DNA from: Janthinobacterium rivuli
GTDB lineage: Bacteria; Pseudomonadota; Gammaproteobacteria; Burkholderiales; Burkholderiaceae_D
Direction: 5' to 3'
Assembly: GCF_029690045.1 (NCBI RefSeq)
Contig: NZ_CP121464.1
Location: 4,712,001-4,776,000, forward strand
Length of the DNA: 64,000 nucleotides
The notes below the pieces were generated by a model. It made no database searches. It was not told where the DNA came from and saw only the letters and a program-made list of their open reading frames with translations. Positions 27,057 through 36,292 of the stretch are shown here, in pieces. Numbering within the stretch: position 1 is the stretch's first letter; the number at the start of each line of letters is the position of its first letter. The position numbers and the translations under genes are program-made.

Positions 27057-28943
27057 TTAGTCTTGTACGACCTGGTCCAGCGATTTGCCGGTGAGAGCCG
27101 TGCGCACGCTGCGGTCCATGCGGCGCGAGGCGAAATCCTCGGTGCCGTCGGCCAACGCTTCAATCGCCAGCTTCAAGGCCTGGTGGTCGATGGCGCCGCT
27201 TTGCGATTGCACGATGGCGTCGCGCACCTTGTTCATCAGGCCATCCACGGTGACGCGCTCGGCGTCATCGAGCAAGCCGCCGTCTTCATCGAGGGCCGAC
27301 TGCGTGGCCAGCAGGATGCGTTCCGCTTCCACCTGCTCTTCGCGCAGCGCGCGCGCCACCATGTCGACGTCGGCCGACGTGTACGAGTCCTGCAGCATGC
27401 GGGCGATGTCGTCATCGCCCAGGCCGTAGGCCGGCTTGACGCTGATCGACGCTTCCACGCCCGAGCGCAGCTCGCGCGCCGAGACGGACAGCAAGCCGTC
27501 CGCATCGACCTGGTAGGTGATGCGGATGCGCGCGGCGCCCGCCACCATCGGCGGAATGCCGCGCAATTCAAAACGCGCCAGCGAGCGGCAGTCGCTGACC
27601 AGTTCGCGCTCGCCCTGCAGCACGTGCACGGCCAACGCCGTCTGGCCATCTTTAAACGTCGTGAATTCCTGCGCACGCGCGCACGGGATCGTCGAATTGC
27701 GCGGGATGATCTTTTCCACCAGGCCGCCCATGGTTTCGATGCCGAGCGACAGCGGGATCACGTCCAGCAGCAGCCAGTCGTCGCCGGCGGCGCGGTTGCC
27801 GGCCAGCAAGTTCGCCTGGATGGCGGCGCCCAGCGCCACCACTTTGTCCGGGTCGATGTTCGCGTGCGGCGTCGTGTGGAAGAATTCGCTCACGGCGCGC
27901 TGCACGTGCGGCATGCGCGTGGCGCCGCCCACCATCACCACGCCGTCGACGTCGTCCGCATCCACGTTCGCGTCGCGCAGGGCTTTCTTGATGGCGTTCA
28001 TGGTCTTGGCCACCAGGTGCTGCGTCATGGCGGCAAAGTCCGCTGCCGTGATGCGCAGGTGGATCTCTTCGTCCGAGTTCAGCTTGGCGTCGATCGTCGT
28101 TTCCGACTTGGTCGACAGCAATTCCTTGATCTCGCGCGCCTTGACCATCAGGATGGCCGTGTCTTCGTCGGACAGGGGCGCCAGCTTGGCGTGCTCGCTG
28201 ATCCAGCAGAACAGGCGGCGGTCGAAATCGTCGCCGCCCAGGGCCGAGTCGCCGCCCGTGGACAACACTTCGAAGACACCCTTGCTCAGTCGCAGGATCG
28301 AGATGTCGAAGGTGCCGCCGCCGAGGTCATACACGGCGTACACGCCTTCGGAAGCGTTGTCGAGGCCATACGCGATGGCGGCGGCCGTCGGCTCGCTCAG
28401 CAGGCGCAGCACGTTGATGCCGGCCAGCTGCGCCGCATCCTTGGTGGCCTGGCGCTGCGCGTCGTCAAAGTAGGCCGGTACGGTGATCACGGCGCCGACC
28501 AGGTCGTCGCCCAGCGAATCTTCAGCGCGCTGGCGCAGGGTGGCGAGGATTTGCGCCGACACTTCGACGGGGCTTTTCACGCCGGCCACGGTTTTCAGCT
28601 GCACCATGCCAGGCGTATCCTGGAAATCGTAGGGCAGGTTTTCCGCGTAGGCGATGTCGGCCAGGCCGCGGCCCATGAAGCGTTTCACGGACACGATGGT
28701 ATTCTTCGGGTCGGTCGTTTGCGCGGCCAGGGCCTTGTAGCCGATATTGGCGTGGCCGTTCGGCAGGTAGCGCACGACGGACGGCAGCAGGGAGCGCCCG
28801 TCTTCATCGTTGAGCACCTCGGGGATGCTGTTGCGGACGGTGGCGACCAGGGAATTGGTGGTGCCCAGATCGATGCCGACGGCCAGGCGGTGCTGGTGCG
28901 GCGCGGTCGACATGCCTGGTTCGGAAATTTGCAGAAGTGCCAT
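27057..28943 (-). CDS. hscA: Fe-S assembly chaperone HscA
   Basis: A 628-aa specialised Hsp70. The ATPase domain opens with [18 protein letters not shown] and contains [20 protein letters not shown] and [20 protein letters not shown]. The substrate domain begins near residue 390 and the helical lid ends in [11 protein letters not shown]. Together with HscB it helps release clusters from IscU by binding its LPPVK motif. The order hscB-hscA-fdx is standard. Confidence 0.97.
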   Translation of the reverse strand: MALLQISEPGMSTAPHQHRLAVGIDLGTTNSLVATVRNSIPEVLNDEDGRSLLPSVVRYLPNGHANIGYKALAAQTTDPKNTIVSVKRFMGRGLADIAYAENLPYDFQDTPGMVQLKTVAGVKSPVEVSAQILATLRQRAEDSLGDDLVGAVITVPAYFDDAQRQATKDAAQLAGINVLRLLSEPTAAAIAYGLDNASEGVYAVYDLGGGTFDISILRLSKGVFEVLSTGGDSALGGDDFDRRLFCWISEHAKLAPLSDEDTAILMVKAREIKELLSTKSETTIDAKLNSDEEIHLRITAADFAAMTQHLVAKTMNAIKKALRDANVDADDVDGVVMVGGATRMPHVQRAVSEFFHTTPHANIDPDKVVALGAAIQANLLAGNRAAGDDWLLLDVIPLSLGIETMGGLVEKIIPRNSTIPCARAQEFTTFKDGQTALAVHVLQGERELVSDCRSLARFELRGIPPMVAGAARIRITYQVDADGLLSVSARELRSGVEASISVKPAYGLGDDDIARMLQDSYTSADVDMVARALREEQVEAERILLATQSALDEDGGLLDDAERVTVDGLMNKVRDAIVQSQSGAIDHQALKLAIEALADGTEDFASRRMDRSVRTALTGKSLDQVVQD

Positions 28944-29051
28944 TGTATTCGTGCCTCGATTAATTTTTTGCGTGATGCGGTTGATGCCTGTCGCGCATTA
29001 TAAGACGCGCGCCAGACTGGCGCTTGGCACGCCGGTCAAGCTATCCGGAGA

Positions 29052-29567
29052 TCAAACTTCAATCGCCTCATAGGCAAAACGGACTTCCTCGCCGAATTTG
29101 TCGAGGAACATCAGGGCGCGCACGCTTTGCGCCGCATTCACATAGTCGGCGGCGTCGAGCTGGGCCGCCACCTGGGCCAGCAAGGCCTTGCGTTCGCCGC
29201 GCAGCTGGCGGTCCAGGGCGTCGAGCGCGTCGGCATCCTTGCCGGCACGCGCGTCGCCCAGTTCTTCGCGCCATTCCATCTGCTGCATCAGGAAGCTGAC
29301 CGGCATGGCCGTGTTCGACTCCGTCTGCAGGTCGACGCCATTGAGCTCGCACAGGTATTGCGCGCGTTTTTGCGGGCTTTTCAGGGTTTGGTAGGCTTCA
29401 TTGGCGCGCGTGGCCCATTGCATCGCCACGCGCTTTTCAGCGCTGCTGGCGTTGATGAAGCGGTCCGGATGGACCTTGCCCTGCACGTCGCGGTAGGCTG
29501 CGTCGAGCGCGCTCATGTCGAGCGAGAACTGCGCCGGCAACTGGAATAATTCGAAGTGGTTTTGCAT
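29052..29567 (-). CDS. hscB: Co-chaperone HscB (J-domain)
   Basis: 171 aa. The N-terminal J-domain has the HPD triad in YRDVQGKVHPDRFINASSAE, with preceding FELFQLPAQFSLD. The C-terminal three-helix IscU-binding domain follows (LMQQMEWREELGDARAGKDA). It stimulates the HscA ATPase and brings IscU to it. It is followed by hscA after about 108 bp, which contains a hairpin but no convincing terminator. Confidence 0.96.
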   Translation of the reverse strand: MQNHFELFQLPAQFSLDMSALDAAYRDVQGKVHPDRFINASSAEKRVAMQWATRANEAYQTLKSPQKRAQYLCELNGVDLQTESNTAMPVSFLMQQMEWREELGDARAGKDADALDALDRQLRGERKALLAQVAAQLDAADYVNAAQSVRALMFLDKFGEEVRFAYEAIEV

Positions 29568-29633
29568 AATGGTCAGTGGTCGCTGTACCGCAATCGATGG
29601 GTACAGCGCACCGACCGGGGTCTTGCCAGCTGT

Positions 29634-29954
29634 TTAAATCCTGAAGGACTCGCCGCAGCCGCAGGCGTCTTTTTCGTTCGGATTGTGGAACTTGAAACCT
29701 TCGTTCAAGCCTTCGCGCGCGAAATCGAGTTCCGTGCCGTCGATGTAAGGCAGGCTTTTCGGGTCGACGAAGACTTTCACGCCGTGCGACTCAAAAACGC
29801 TGTCTTCGGCCGCCACTTCATCGACATATTCCAGCTTGTAGGCCAGGCCCGAGCAGCCCGTGGTACGCACGCCAAAGCGCAGGCCCATGCCCTTGCCGCG
29901 CCGTTCGATATAACGGTTGATGTGTTTCGCCGCTTTTTCGGTCAGTGTGATCAT
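29634..29954 (-). CDS. iscA: A-type Fe-S carrier IscA
   Basis: A 107-aa cluster carrier. The three ligand cysteines are in [13 protein letters not shown] and ACGCGESF near the C-terminus. The start at 29954 ([15 protein letters not shown]) is family-typical; the frame reaching 30002 is a non-coding extension. It follows iscU with a GC hairpin between. Confidence 0.97.
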   Translation of the reverse strand: MITLTEKAAKHINRYIERRGKGMGLRFGVRTTGCSGLAYKLEYVDEVAAEDSVFESHGVKVFVDPKSLPYIDGTELDFAREGLNEGFKFHNPNEKDACGCGESFRI

Positions 29955-29970
29955 GTATTTCTCCGTAACT

Positions 29971-29992
29971 GCCCCGGCCTTGCGGCTGGGGC
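29971..29992 (-). other. Intercistronic hairpin between iscU and iscA
   Basis: GCCCC-A-GCC / GGC-C-GGGGC on the minus strand with a short GCAA-type loop. No U-run follows, so it is more likely an mRNA-stabilising or processing structure than a terminator. Confidence 0.5.
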
Positions 29993-30005
29993 GGGCTACC
30001 AACGT

Positions 30006-30395
30006 TTAAGCTGCTGCCGGGTGACGGGTCTGGTAATCCAGAACAGCTGCCTTGATGGCGTCTTCCGCCAGGATGGAGCAGTGGATCTTCACTGGCGGCA
30101 GGGCCAGTTCTTCGGCGATCTGCGTGTTCTTGATGGCCAGCGCCTGGTCCAGGGTTTTACCCTTGACCCATTCGGTCACCAGCGAGCTCGACGCGATGGC
30201 CGAACCGCAGCCGTAGGTCTTGAATTTCGCATCTTCGATCAGGCCATCGGCGCCGACCTTGATCTGCAGTTTCATCACGTCGCCGCAGGCGGGCGCGCCG
30301 ACCATGCCGGTGCCGATGGTTTCATCACCCTTGTCGAAAGCGCCCACATTGCGCGGGTTTTCGTAGTGATCGAGTACTTTGTCCGAGTAAGCCAT
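30006..30395 (-). CDS. iscU: Fe-S scaffold protein IscU
   Basis: A 129-aa scaffold on which clusters are built. The cluster ligands are in VGAPACGDVMKLQI (first Cys, with the key Asp), TYGCGSAIASSSL (second) and the C-terminal half (KIHCSILAEDAIKAAV, third). The HscA-binding LPPVK motif is present (LALPPVKIHC). AAAGGAG precedes the start. It lies between iscS and iscA with hairpins on both sides. Confidence 0.98.
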   Translation of the reverse strand: MAYSDKVLDHYENPRNVGAFDKGDETIGTGMVGAPACGDVMKLQIKVGADGLIEDAKFKTYGCGSAIASSSLVTEWVKGKTLDQALAIKNTQIAEELALPPVKIHCSILAEDAIKAAVLDYQTRHPAAA

Positions 30396-30421
30396 TTTGA
30401 TGCTCCTTTAATATTCTTGCC

Positions 30422-30440
30422 GGCCCCGTCAACAGGGGCC
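30422..30440 (-). other. Intercistronic hairpin between iscS and iscU
   Basis: GGCCCC-TGTTGAC-GGGGCC on the minus strand, 10 nt after the iscS stop, and not followed by a U-run. It may stabilise or separate the iscS and iscU parts of the transcript. Confidence 0.5.
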
Positions 30441-30450
30441 ACGGTGTTGG

Positions 30451-31707
30451 TTAGTGGGCTGCCCATTGAATCGAATTGATGTCGATTCCATCCTTGAACA
30501 TGTCCCACAGCGGCGACAGTTCGCGCAGCTTGTGTACTTTCGATTTCAGCAGGTTCACGGCGAAGTCGATGTCTTCCTCGGTCGAGAAGCGGCCGATGGT
30601 GAAACGGATCGAGCTGTGCGCCAGTTCGTCGCTGCGGCCCAGGGCGCGCAGCACGTACGATGGTTCCAGGCTGGCCGAGGTGCAGGCCGAACCGGACGAC
30701 ACGGCGATATCCTTGATCGCCATGATCAGCGACTCGCCTTCGACGTAGTTGAAGCTCACGTTCAGGTTGTGCGGCACGCGGTGATCCATGTCGCCGTTGA
30801 TGTAGACTTCTTCGATCTCTTGCAAGCCCTTGGCCAGGCGGTCGCGCAAGGCCAGGATGCGGCCGATTTCGCTGTCCATTTCTTCCTTGGCGATGCGGAA
30901 CGCTTCGCCCATGCCGACGATCTGGTGCGTTGGCAGGGTGCCCGAGCGCAGGCCGCGCTCATGGCCGCCACCGTGCATCTGCGCTTCCAGGCGCACGCGC
31001 GGCTTGCGGCACACGTACAGGGCGCCCACGCCTTTCGGGCCGTAGGTTTTGTGCGCGGTGAAGGTCATCAGGTCGACCTTGGTCTTTTGCAGGTCGATGA
31101 CGACCTTGCCCGTCGCTTGCGCGGCGTCGCAATGGAAGATGATGCCTTTCGAGCGGCAGAATACGCCGATCTCGTCGATCGGCTGGATCACGCCGATTTC
31201 GTTGTTCACCAGCATGACCGACACGAGGATGGTGTCCGGGCGCACGGCCGCGGCCAGCTGCTCGACGGTGATCAGGCCGTTGTCCTGCGGTTCCAGATAC
31301 GTCGCTTCAAAGCCGATGCGTTCCAGTTCACGCACCGTGTCCAGTACCGATTTGTGCTCGGTCTTGACAGTGATGATGTGCTTGCCCTTGGTCTTGTAGA
31401 ACTGCGCCGCGCCCTTGATGGCCAGGTTGTTGCTTTCCGTCGCGCCGGAGGTCCAGATGATTTCGCGCGGATCGGCGTTCACCAGGGCCGCCACGTGGCC
31501 GCGTGCCTCTTCCACGGCTTTTTCCGCCGTCCAGCCATACATGTGGCTGCGCGATGCCGGATTGCCGAACTGCTCGCGCAAGTAAGGAATCATCTTGTCG
31601 GCGACGCGTGGATCGATCGGCGTCGTGGCCGAGTAATCCATGTAGATCGGGAAATGCGGTGCGGTTTCAAAGTGCACTTGGCCTACGTTTTTTTCTGGGG
31701 CGTTCAT
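30451..31707 (-). CDS. iscS: Cysteine desulfurase IscS
   Basis: A 418-aa PLP enzyme giving sulfur from L-cysteine to IscU. PLP lysine region: [20 protein letters not shown]. The N-terminal [16 protein letters not shown] and the catalytic cysteine loop ([20 protein letters not shown]) are typical of group I. An AGGAG site 8 nt before 31707 (MNAPEKN) fixes the start over the one five codons upstream. Confidence 0.98.
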   Translation of the reverse strand: MNAPEKNVGQVHFETAPHFPIYMDYSATTPIDPRVADKMIPYLREQFGNPASRSHMYGWTAEKAVEEARGHVAALVNADPREIIWTSGATESNNLAIKGAAQFYKTKGKHIITVKTEHKSVLDTVRELERIGFEATYLEPQDNGLITVEQLAAAVRPDTILVSVMLVNNEIGVIQPIDEIGVFCRSKGIIFHCDAAQATGKVVIDLQKTKVDLMTFTAHKTYGPKGVGALYVCRKPRVRLEAQMHGGGHERGLRSGTLPTHQIVGMGEAFRIAKEEMDSEIGRILALRDRLAKGLQEIEEVYINGDMDHRVPHNLNVSFNYVEGESLIMAIKDIAVSSGSACTSASLEPSYVLRALGRSDELAHSSIRFTIGRFSTEEDIDFAVNLLKSKVHKLRELSPLWDMFKDGIDINSIQWAAH

Positions 31708-31747
31708 CAATAACTCCTGCAATCAGCAACTGGTATTTTTGTCATTA

Positions 31748-32224
31748 TCAACCGAGGGCGGCGTGGTTACGGTGCATCACCATCACGCTTTGTTCGGCAA
31801 TCTTTTGTCTCTGCTGGTCGACCAGGTCCTGCAAGGACACAGAATCCAGATAATCGACCATTTTTTCGTTGAGTGTGGACCACAATTCATGCGTCATGCA
31901 GCGCGCACCCGTGGCCGCATCGGCGCCGTGGCAATGCTCCTTGCCGCCGCACTGCGTGGCGTCCAGCGGTTCGTCGACGGCGATGATGATGTCGGCCACC
32001 GTCACTTTGTCGGCACGGCGCGCCAGGCTGTAGCCGCCGCCGGGACCACGGATCGATTCGACGATCTCATGGCGGCGCAGCTTGCCAAACAGCTGTTCCA
32101 GGTAGGACAGGGAAATCGACTGGCGCTGGCTGATGCCGGACAAGGTGACCGGACCTTTACCCTGGCGCAGGGCAAGATCGATCATCGCGGTCACGGCAAA
32201 ACGGCCTTTTGTAGTCAGACGCAT
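31748..32224 (-). CDS. iscR: Fe-S cluster regulator IscR
   Basis: A 158-aa Rrf2-family repressor. The N-terminal winged HTH (MRLTTKGRFAVTAMIDLALR) and the cluster ligands in CGGKEHCHGADAATGARCMT give the usual three Cys plus His. In the [2Fe-2S] form it should repress the isc operon through the type-1 site at 32282-32306. Start 32224 is the conserved one (AGAGGATGT before it). It heads iscRSUA-hscBA-fdx-iscX. Confidence 0.97.
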   Translation of the reverse strand: MRLTTKGRFAVTAMIDLALRQGKGPVTLSGISQRQSISLSYLEQLFGKLRRHEIVESIRGPGGGYSLARRADKVTVADIIIAVDEPLDATQCGGKEHCHGADAATGARCMTHELWSTLNEKMVDYLDSVSLQDLVDQQRQKIAEQSVMVMHRNHAALG

Positions 32225-32281
32225 ACATCCTCTGGTCAACTGGTTTAAAATATTGCGGTTTTTCAACTCCTCAAACCCCGA

Positions 32282-32306
32282 GTAGTTGAATGATTTAGTC
32301 AAGTAT
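32282..32306 (-). promoter_or_regulatory. IscR type-1 operator
   Basis: The minus-strand sequence ATACTTGACT-AAAT-CATTCAACTAC matches the known IscR type-1 consensus (ATASYYGACT-RWWWY-AGTCRRSTAT) with two mismatches by eye. It overlaps the -10 box and the start site region, consistent with autorepression. Confidence 0.8.
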
Positions 32307-32330
32307 AACAAATTCGGCGGGGTTTGTCAG
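32302..32330 (-). promoter_or_regulatory. isc operon promoter (sigma-70)
   Basis: -35 CTGACA, 17-bp spacer, -10 TATACT on the minus strand, about 80 bp upstream of the iscR start. The IscR site covers the -10 box. Confidence 0.75.
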
Positions 32331-32413
32331 AGCGCCCCTCGATGACCACAGGGCTGGAAGGGGCATGGCCGGCCGCGCCAGGCGCGGCGGCATCAGGAAA
32401 ACAACAGTACGGT

Positions 32414-32965
32414 TCAAGCGCGCAAGGCGCTCCTCACTTTCATCAACTCGAAACCCAACAAGTTCAAGCCGTCCCAGGTGGCGGGATCCAGGATGCGCGG
32501 ATTGTCCGACGCCAGGCCCACGCCCCAGATGCGGTCGACGGGACTGGCTTCGACGATCACGCGCTCGCCCGTGCCCAGCAGAAACTTGCGCAGCGCCGCC
32601 TTTTGCGAAAACTTGGCAAAGTTGCCATCGAAGACGATGCCGGCGCGTGCCGCTTCCCATACTTTGGCGTCAAAATTCGCCACTTCGCGCCCCAGCTTTT
32701 TCACTTCCGACGGCCGCGCGGCCGCCACGATGCGCGCCTGCACGGCCGTGTCGCCAAACAGGGCCGCCTTTTGCGCCATCATGTAGTGCTCGGCCGTCGC
32801 ATACGTCACGCCGGCCAGGCTGAATGGCGATGGAAACCACTGGCTGAAGCAGCTTTTGTCGGGCACCTGCGGCTGCGCCGGCGTGTGTCCCCAGAAATAC
32901 AGATAGTCGGGCACGCCGCACGCCGCGATCCACACCTTCAATTCTTCCACGTTACTGATTTGCAT
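32414..32965 (-). CDS. NADAR (YbiA/DUF1768) family protein
   Basis: 183 aa. Family motifs: CFSQWFPSPFSLAG, YATAEHYMMAQKAALFGD, and the C-terminal WDGLNLLGFELMKVRSAL. NADAR proteins are N-glycosidases in NAD/ADP-ribose or riboflavin-intermediate metabolism. Start 32965 (MQISNVEELKVW) has a purine-rich site; the upstream extension (to 33049) overlaps the next gene. It lies just downstream of the UDG-like gene, so both may be co-transcribed. Confidence 0.85.
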   Translation of the reverse strand: MQISNVEELKVWIAACGVPDYLYFWGHTPAQPQVPDKSCFSQWFPSPFSLAGVTYATAEHYMMAQKAALFGDTAVQARIVAAARPSEVKKLGREVANFDAKVWEAARAGIVFDGNFAKFSQKAALRKFLLGTGERVIVEASPVDRIWGVGLASDNPRILDPATWDGLNLLGFELMKVRSALRA

Positions 32966-33002
32966 ATTCCCCGCACTTCCGCCAGATGGCGTCAATTCAA
33001 TC

Positions 33003-33782
33003 TCAAGCACGCAATAGTTGCATCGGGCCAAACAAGGCCTGCATGTCACGATTGCCGATAAAGGACAGATTATACGGATGTTCCGCCGTCACCTGCGGCA
33101 AGGCCGCCGCCACCGGCAAACGTTTGATGAGCTCGGCGATCTTGCCCCACAGAACCAGTTGCGGCAAGGCCGCCCCGCCCTGCTGCGCCAGCGCTTCGAG
33201 CACCACCTGCAGGAAGGGCAGCCAGCCGCGCGCATCCTGCACGGGCGGCACGTGGGCACGGAACACCAGCGCCGCGTTGAGCAGCAGGAAGCCCTGTTCC
33301 GTCATCTTGCGCTGCAAGTCGGGCAAGGTCTGGATCACGCCGCTGCCCGGCAGTTGCGCGGCGGCCGCCACGGGCGCCATGGCCACGCCGGAAGTATCTC
33401 CGGCCTGCAGCTGGCCATCGGCCACCAGCAGCATCTTCATGAAGTTGCGCAGCGAGGTGGCGCGGTTGACGGGCTTCGACAGGCCCGTGGCCGACCACAG
33501 ACTGCCGACTGCGCCATCCATGAAGCACACGCCCGTGGCGCTGTCGGCGCGCGGATACGGCCCCTCACCTACCAGCACGTAGCGCACCTGCGCCAGCGGC
33601 AGGGCAAAAGCGGCGAACAGCCGGCCCTGCGTGGGCAGGTAGTCGTCGATGGCCAGTGCCGGCAGGTAGGCGGGATCGGCCGCCATCACGGCGTGCAAGC
33701 CGCGCAGCAGGATGGGACGCCAGGAATCATGCGCCAGGGACAGGGCATCGATGATGCTGGCAGGAACGGTTGTTGCAGTCAT
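33003..33782 (-). CDS. Uracil-DNA glycosylase-like protein with altered active site
   Basis: 259 aa, similar in layout to family 1 [23 protein letters not shown] stands where GQDPYHGP-QAHGL is normal, [13 protein letters not shown] where LLLNTVLTVRAG is normal, [15 protein letters not shown] follows, and [14 protein letters not shown] matches HPSPLS. The motif-1 catalytic Asp is Gly and the HGP turn is lost, while the motif-2 His is kept. Glycosylase activity is therefore doubtful. The start at 33782 (MTATTVPAS) is chosen over an upstream extension through a terminator. Confidence 0.75.
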   Translation of the reverse strand: MTATTVPASIIDALSLAHDSWRPILLRGLHAVMAADPAYLPALAIDDYLPTQGRLFAAFALPLAQVRYVLVGEGPYPRADSATGVCFMDGAVGSLWSATGLSKPVNRATSLRNFMKMLLVADGQLQAGDTSGVAMAPVAAAAQLPGSGVIQTLPDLQRKMTEQGFLLLNAALVFRAHVPPVQDARGWLPFLQVVLEALAQQGGAALPQLVLWGKIAELIKRLPVAAALPQVTAEHPYNLSFIGNRDMQALFGPMQLLRA

Positions 33783-33832
33783 GGCGCGTAAAGTATTTGG
33801 GCAAACGCAAATTGTAGCGCACCGGCACGCAT

Positions 33833-33868
33833 AAAAAATCCCCGACCTGTTGCCAGGCCGGGGATCTC
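33833..33868 (-). terminator. Rho-independent terminator after maiA
   Basis: On the minus strand ATCCCCGGCCTG-GCAA-CAGGTCGGGGAT is followed by six T. It ends the VOC-fah-maiA operon. Confidence 0.9.
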
Positions 33869-33888
33869 GGTATTGAGCTACTTCCAGT

Positions 33889-34539
33889 CTATTCGGCGTC
33901 AGGCTGCCGCGACGGATGGGCGGCCGCAAACGCGGGCAAGCCGGCGCAATGGGCATGGATGCGCGCCACGCGCGGGTATGGCGCCAGGTCGATGGCGAAG
34001 CGCTGCGCATTGAATACCTGCGGCACCAGGCAGCAATCGGCCATCGTCGGGCCGTCGCCATGGCAGAACAGGCCCGTGCCGGCCGGATCGCCCTGCGCCA
34101 GCAGCGCCTCCACGGCCGCCAGCCCCTCGGCCATCCAGTGGCGGTACCACTCCTGCTTGGCCTCGTCCGACAGGCCCAGGGTGTTTTTCAGGTATTTCAA
34201 CACGCGCAGATTCGTCAGCGGATGGGCGTCGCAGGCAATCGCCAGCGCCAGCGCGCGCACCCTGGCGCGGCCCAGCGCGTCCGCCGGCAGCAGCGGCACG
34301 TCAGGGCGCGTCTCGTCCAGATACTCGAGCATGGCAAGCGACTGCGTCAGGATGGCGCCGTCGTCGTCGAGCGCCGGCACCAGGGCCGACGGATTGACGG
34401 CGCGGTAGGCTGGCAGCAGCTGCTGGCCGCCATCCTGCAGCAGGTGCACGGGGATGCTGTCGTAGGCGATGCCTTTGAGATTCAAGGCAATGCGCACGCG
34501 GTAGGCGGCCGAACTGCGGAAATAGGTGTACAGCTTCAT
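33889..34539 (-). CDS. maiA: Maleylacetoacetate isomerase
   Basis: A 216-aa zeta-class glutathione transferase isomerising maleylacetoacetate (or maleylpyruvate) to the fumaryl form. The active-site SSAAYRVRIALN motif follows the N-terminal KLYTYFR. The glutathione-binding region is in VPALDDDGAILTQSLAMLEY, and the C-terminal helical domain has LRVLKYLKNTL and the GPTMADCCLVPQVFNAQRFA signature. It is the last gene of a VOC-fumarylacetoacetase-maiA cluster. Confidence 0.95.
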   Translation of the reverse strand: MKLYTYFRSSAAYRVRIALNLKGIAYDSIPVHLLQDGGQQLLPAYRAVNPSALVPALDDDGAILTQSLAMLEYLDETRPDVPLLPADALGRARVRALALAIACDAHPLTNLRVLKYLKNTLGLSDEAKQEWYRHWMAEGLAAVEALLAQGDPAGTGLFCHGDGPTMADCCLVPQVFNAQRFAIDLAPYPRVARIHAHCAGLPAFAAAHPSRQPDAE

Positions 34540-34553
34540 GGGGCGCCCTCCCC

Positions 34554-35582
34554 TCAGGCGCGTGTGGCGCCAGCGTACAGGGCCACGGTCTGCTCGATGC
34601 TGCCGAAGATGCTGGCGCCGGCCGCGTCGCGCATTTCGATGCGCACCGTGTCGCCGAACTTCAGGTAGGCCGTTTTCGGCGCGCCATGTTCGATGGTTTC
34701 ATACATGCGCACTTCGGCCAGGCAGCAGTAGCCCACGCCGCCGTTCTCGATGCTGGAACCAAACAGGTTGCCCTGCTTGTTCGACACGGTGCCGGAACCG
34801 ATGATGCTGCCGGCGCCCAGTTCGCGCGTCTTGGCCGCATGCGCGACCAGCTGGGCAAAGTCGAAGGTCATGTCTTCGCCCGCGTTCGGCTTGCCGAAGG
34901 GCTTGTCGTTGAGGTCCACCAGCAGCGGCAAATGCAGCTTGCTGCCGGCCCAGTCGGCACCCAGTTCATCGGGCGTGACGGCGACGGGCGAAAACGCGCT
35001 GGCCGCCTTCGACTGGAAGAAACCGAAACCCTTGGCCAGTTCGCCCGGAATCAGGTTGCGCAAGGAGACGTCGTTGACCAGCATGACGAGGCGAATGGCT
35101 TTCGCCGCGTCGTCCACGCCGGCGCCCATGGCCACGTCGCCCGTAATCACCGCCACTTCCGCTTCCAGGTCGATGCCCCACTCTTCCGACAAGGCGAAGA
35201 TCGGGTCGCGCGGGCCAATAAAACTGTCCGAGCCGCCCTGGTACATCAGCGGGTCCGTGTAGAACGAGGCCGGCACTTCCGCGTTGCGCGCCTTGCGCAC
35301 CAGTTCCACGTGGTTGATGTAGGCGGAACCGTCGGCCCACTGGTAGGCGCGCGGCAGCGGCGAGTGGCACAGCGCCGCATCAAACGGCTGCGCGTCCGGC
35401 GCCTGGCCCGCATTCAGGTCGGCATACGCCTGCTCCAGCTTGGGCGCGACAGCGTCCCAGTTGTCGAGCGCCGCCTGCAGGGTGGGCGCGATGGCTGCCA
35501 CGCGCTGGTACTGGCGCAGGTCGCGGCTGACGAGGATCAGGGCGCCGTCGCGGCTGCCGTTTTTCAGGGTTGCGAGTTTCAT
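34554..35582 (-). CDS. Fumarylacetoacetate hydrolase family protein
   Basis: 342 aa. The catalytic domain carries the metal-binding acids in LSEEWGIDLEAEVAVITGDV, VMLVNDVSLRNLIPGELAKG and GFGFFQSKAASAFSPVAVTP, then GAGSIIGSGTVSNK. The protein hydrolyses fumarylacetoacetate or fumarylpyruvate at the end of tyrosine or gentisate breakdown. It starts 50 bp after the VOC gene and ends 14 bp before maiA. Confidence 0.92.
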   Translation of the reverse strand: MKLATLKNGSRDGALILVSRDLRQYQRVAAIAPTLQAALDNWDAVAPKLEQAYADLNAGQAPDAQPFDAALCHSPLPRAYQWADGSAYINHVELVRKARNAEVPASFYTDPLMYQGGSDSFIGPRDPIFALSEEWGIDLEAEVAVITGDVAMGAGVDDAAKAIRLVMLVNDVSLRNLIPGELAKGFGFFQSKAASAFSPVAVTPDELGADWAGSKLHLPLLVDLNDKPFGKPNAGEDMTFDFAQLVAHAAKTRELGAGSIIGSGTVSNKQGNLFGSSIENGGVGYCCLAEVRMYETIEHGAPKTAYLKFGDTVRIEMRDAAGASIFGSIEQTVALYAGATRA

Positions 35583-35632
35583 GGTCTTCCTTGTTCGGTG
35601 GTTGTTTCAGAGAGGTTGCCGGTCTGGGGCGC

Positions 35633-36166
35633 TCAGGCGTCGGCCGGCGCGTGCATCCAGGCGGCGTGCTTGGGAGCGCGGCGGGTCTGCGACCATTCTT
35701 CCAGCATTTCCCATTTGACGGCGTCCAGTTTGGCCTTCATCTCGGGCGTGCCCACGTTGGCCGCCAGTTCCAGGCGATGGCCGTTCGGGTCGAAGAAATA
35801 GATCGACTGGAAGATGGCGTGGTTGACGGGGCCCAGCACCTCGATGCCGCCGGCCACCAGGCGCTCCTTGGCGGCCAGCAGTTCTTCCATGCTGCCCACT
35901 TCCAGCGCCAGGTGCTGCACCCAGGCCGGGGTATTGCGGTCGCGGTCCATCGGCGGCTGCGTCGGCAGTTCAAAAAAGGCCAGCACATTGCCCTGCCCCG
36001 CGTCGAGGAAGACGTGCATGTACGGGTCCGGCGCCTTGGTCGACGGCACCAGGTCTTCGGCGATGGCGAGGACGAAATTCATGTTCAAATGCTTGACGTA
36101 CCACTCGACGGTTTTCTTCGCGTCGATGCAGCGGTAGGCGACGTGGTGGATTTGCTTGATCTTCAT
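35633..36166 (-). CDS. VOC (glyoxalase/dioxygenase superfamily) protein
   Basis: 177 aa. Two beta-alpha-beta-beta-beta modules with candidate metal ligands: His in MKIKQIHHVAYRCIDAKKTV, then VQHLALEVGSMEEL and a C-terminal Glu in PNGHRLELAANVG. It is short for a full dioxygenase, yet is adjacent to fah and maiA, which argues for a role in aromatic ring-cleavage product handling. The true substrate is uncertain. It is first in the operon and divergent from the LysR gene. Confidence 0.8.
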   Translation of the reverse strand: MKIKQIHHVAYRCIDAKKTVEWYVKHLNMNFVLAIAEDLVPSTKAPDPYMHVFLDAGQGNVLAFFELPTQPPMDRDRNTPAWVQHLALEVGSMEELLAAKERLVAGGIEVLGPVNHAIFQSIYFFDPNGHRLELAANVGTPEMKAKLDAVKWEMLEEWSQTRRAPKHAAWMHAPADA

Positions 36167-36292
36167 GTGCTTGTCTCCAATGGATGGCGCCGTGGGCGCG
36201 TTGGCTGGCCTGTTTTTCAGCTTTTCACCATTAGAATCGAGTTACAGCTATCATACAAACAATTTTTAACCATTGATTTATCGGATTATCTT

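Noticed and set aside
26679..29003. 774-codon open frame on the plus strand
   Set aside because: Antisense to fdx and hscA with a low-complexity His/Arg/Gln composition; both real genes are certain.
28944..29051. TATAAT sequence between hscB and hscA as an internal promoter
   Set aside because: No -35 element at a suitable distance; could be chance.
35570..36292. N-terminal extension of the LysR regulator
   Set aside because: Runs antisense through the VOC gene; the LysR HTH starts at 36293.
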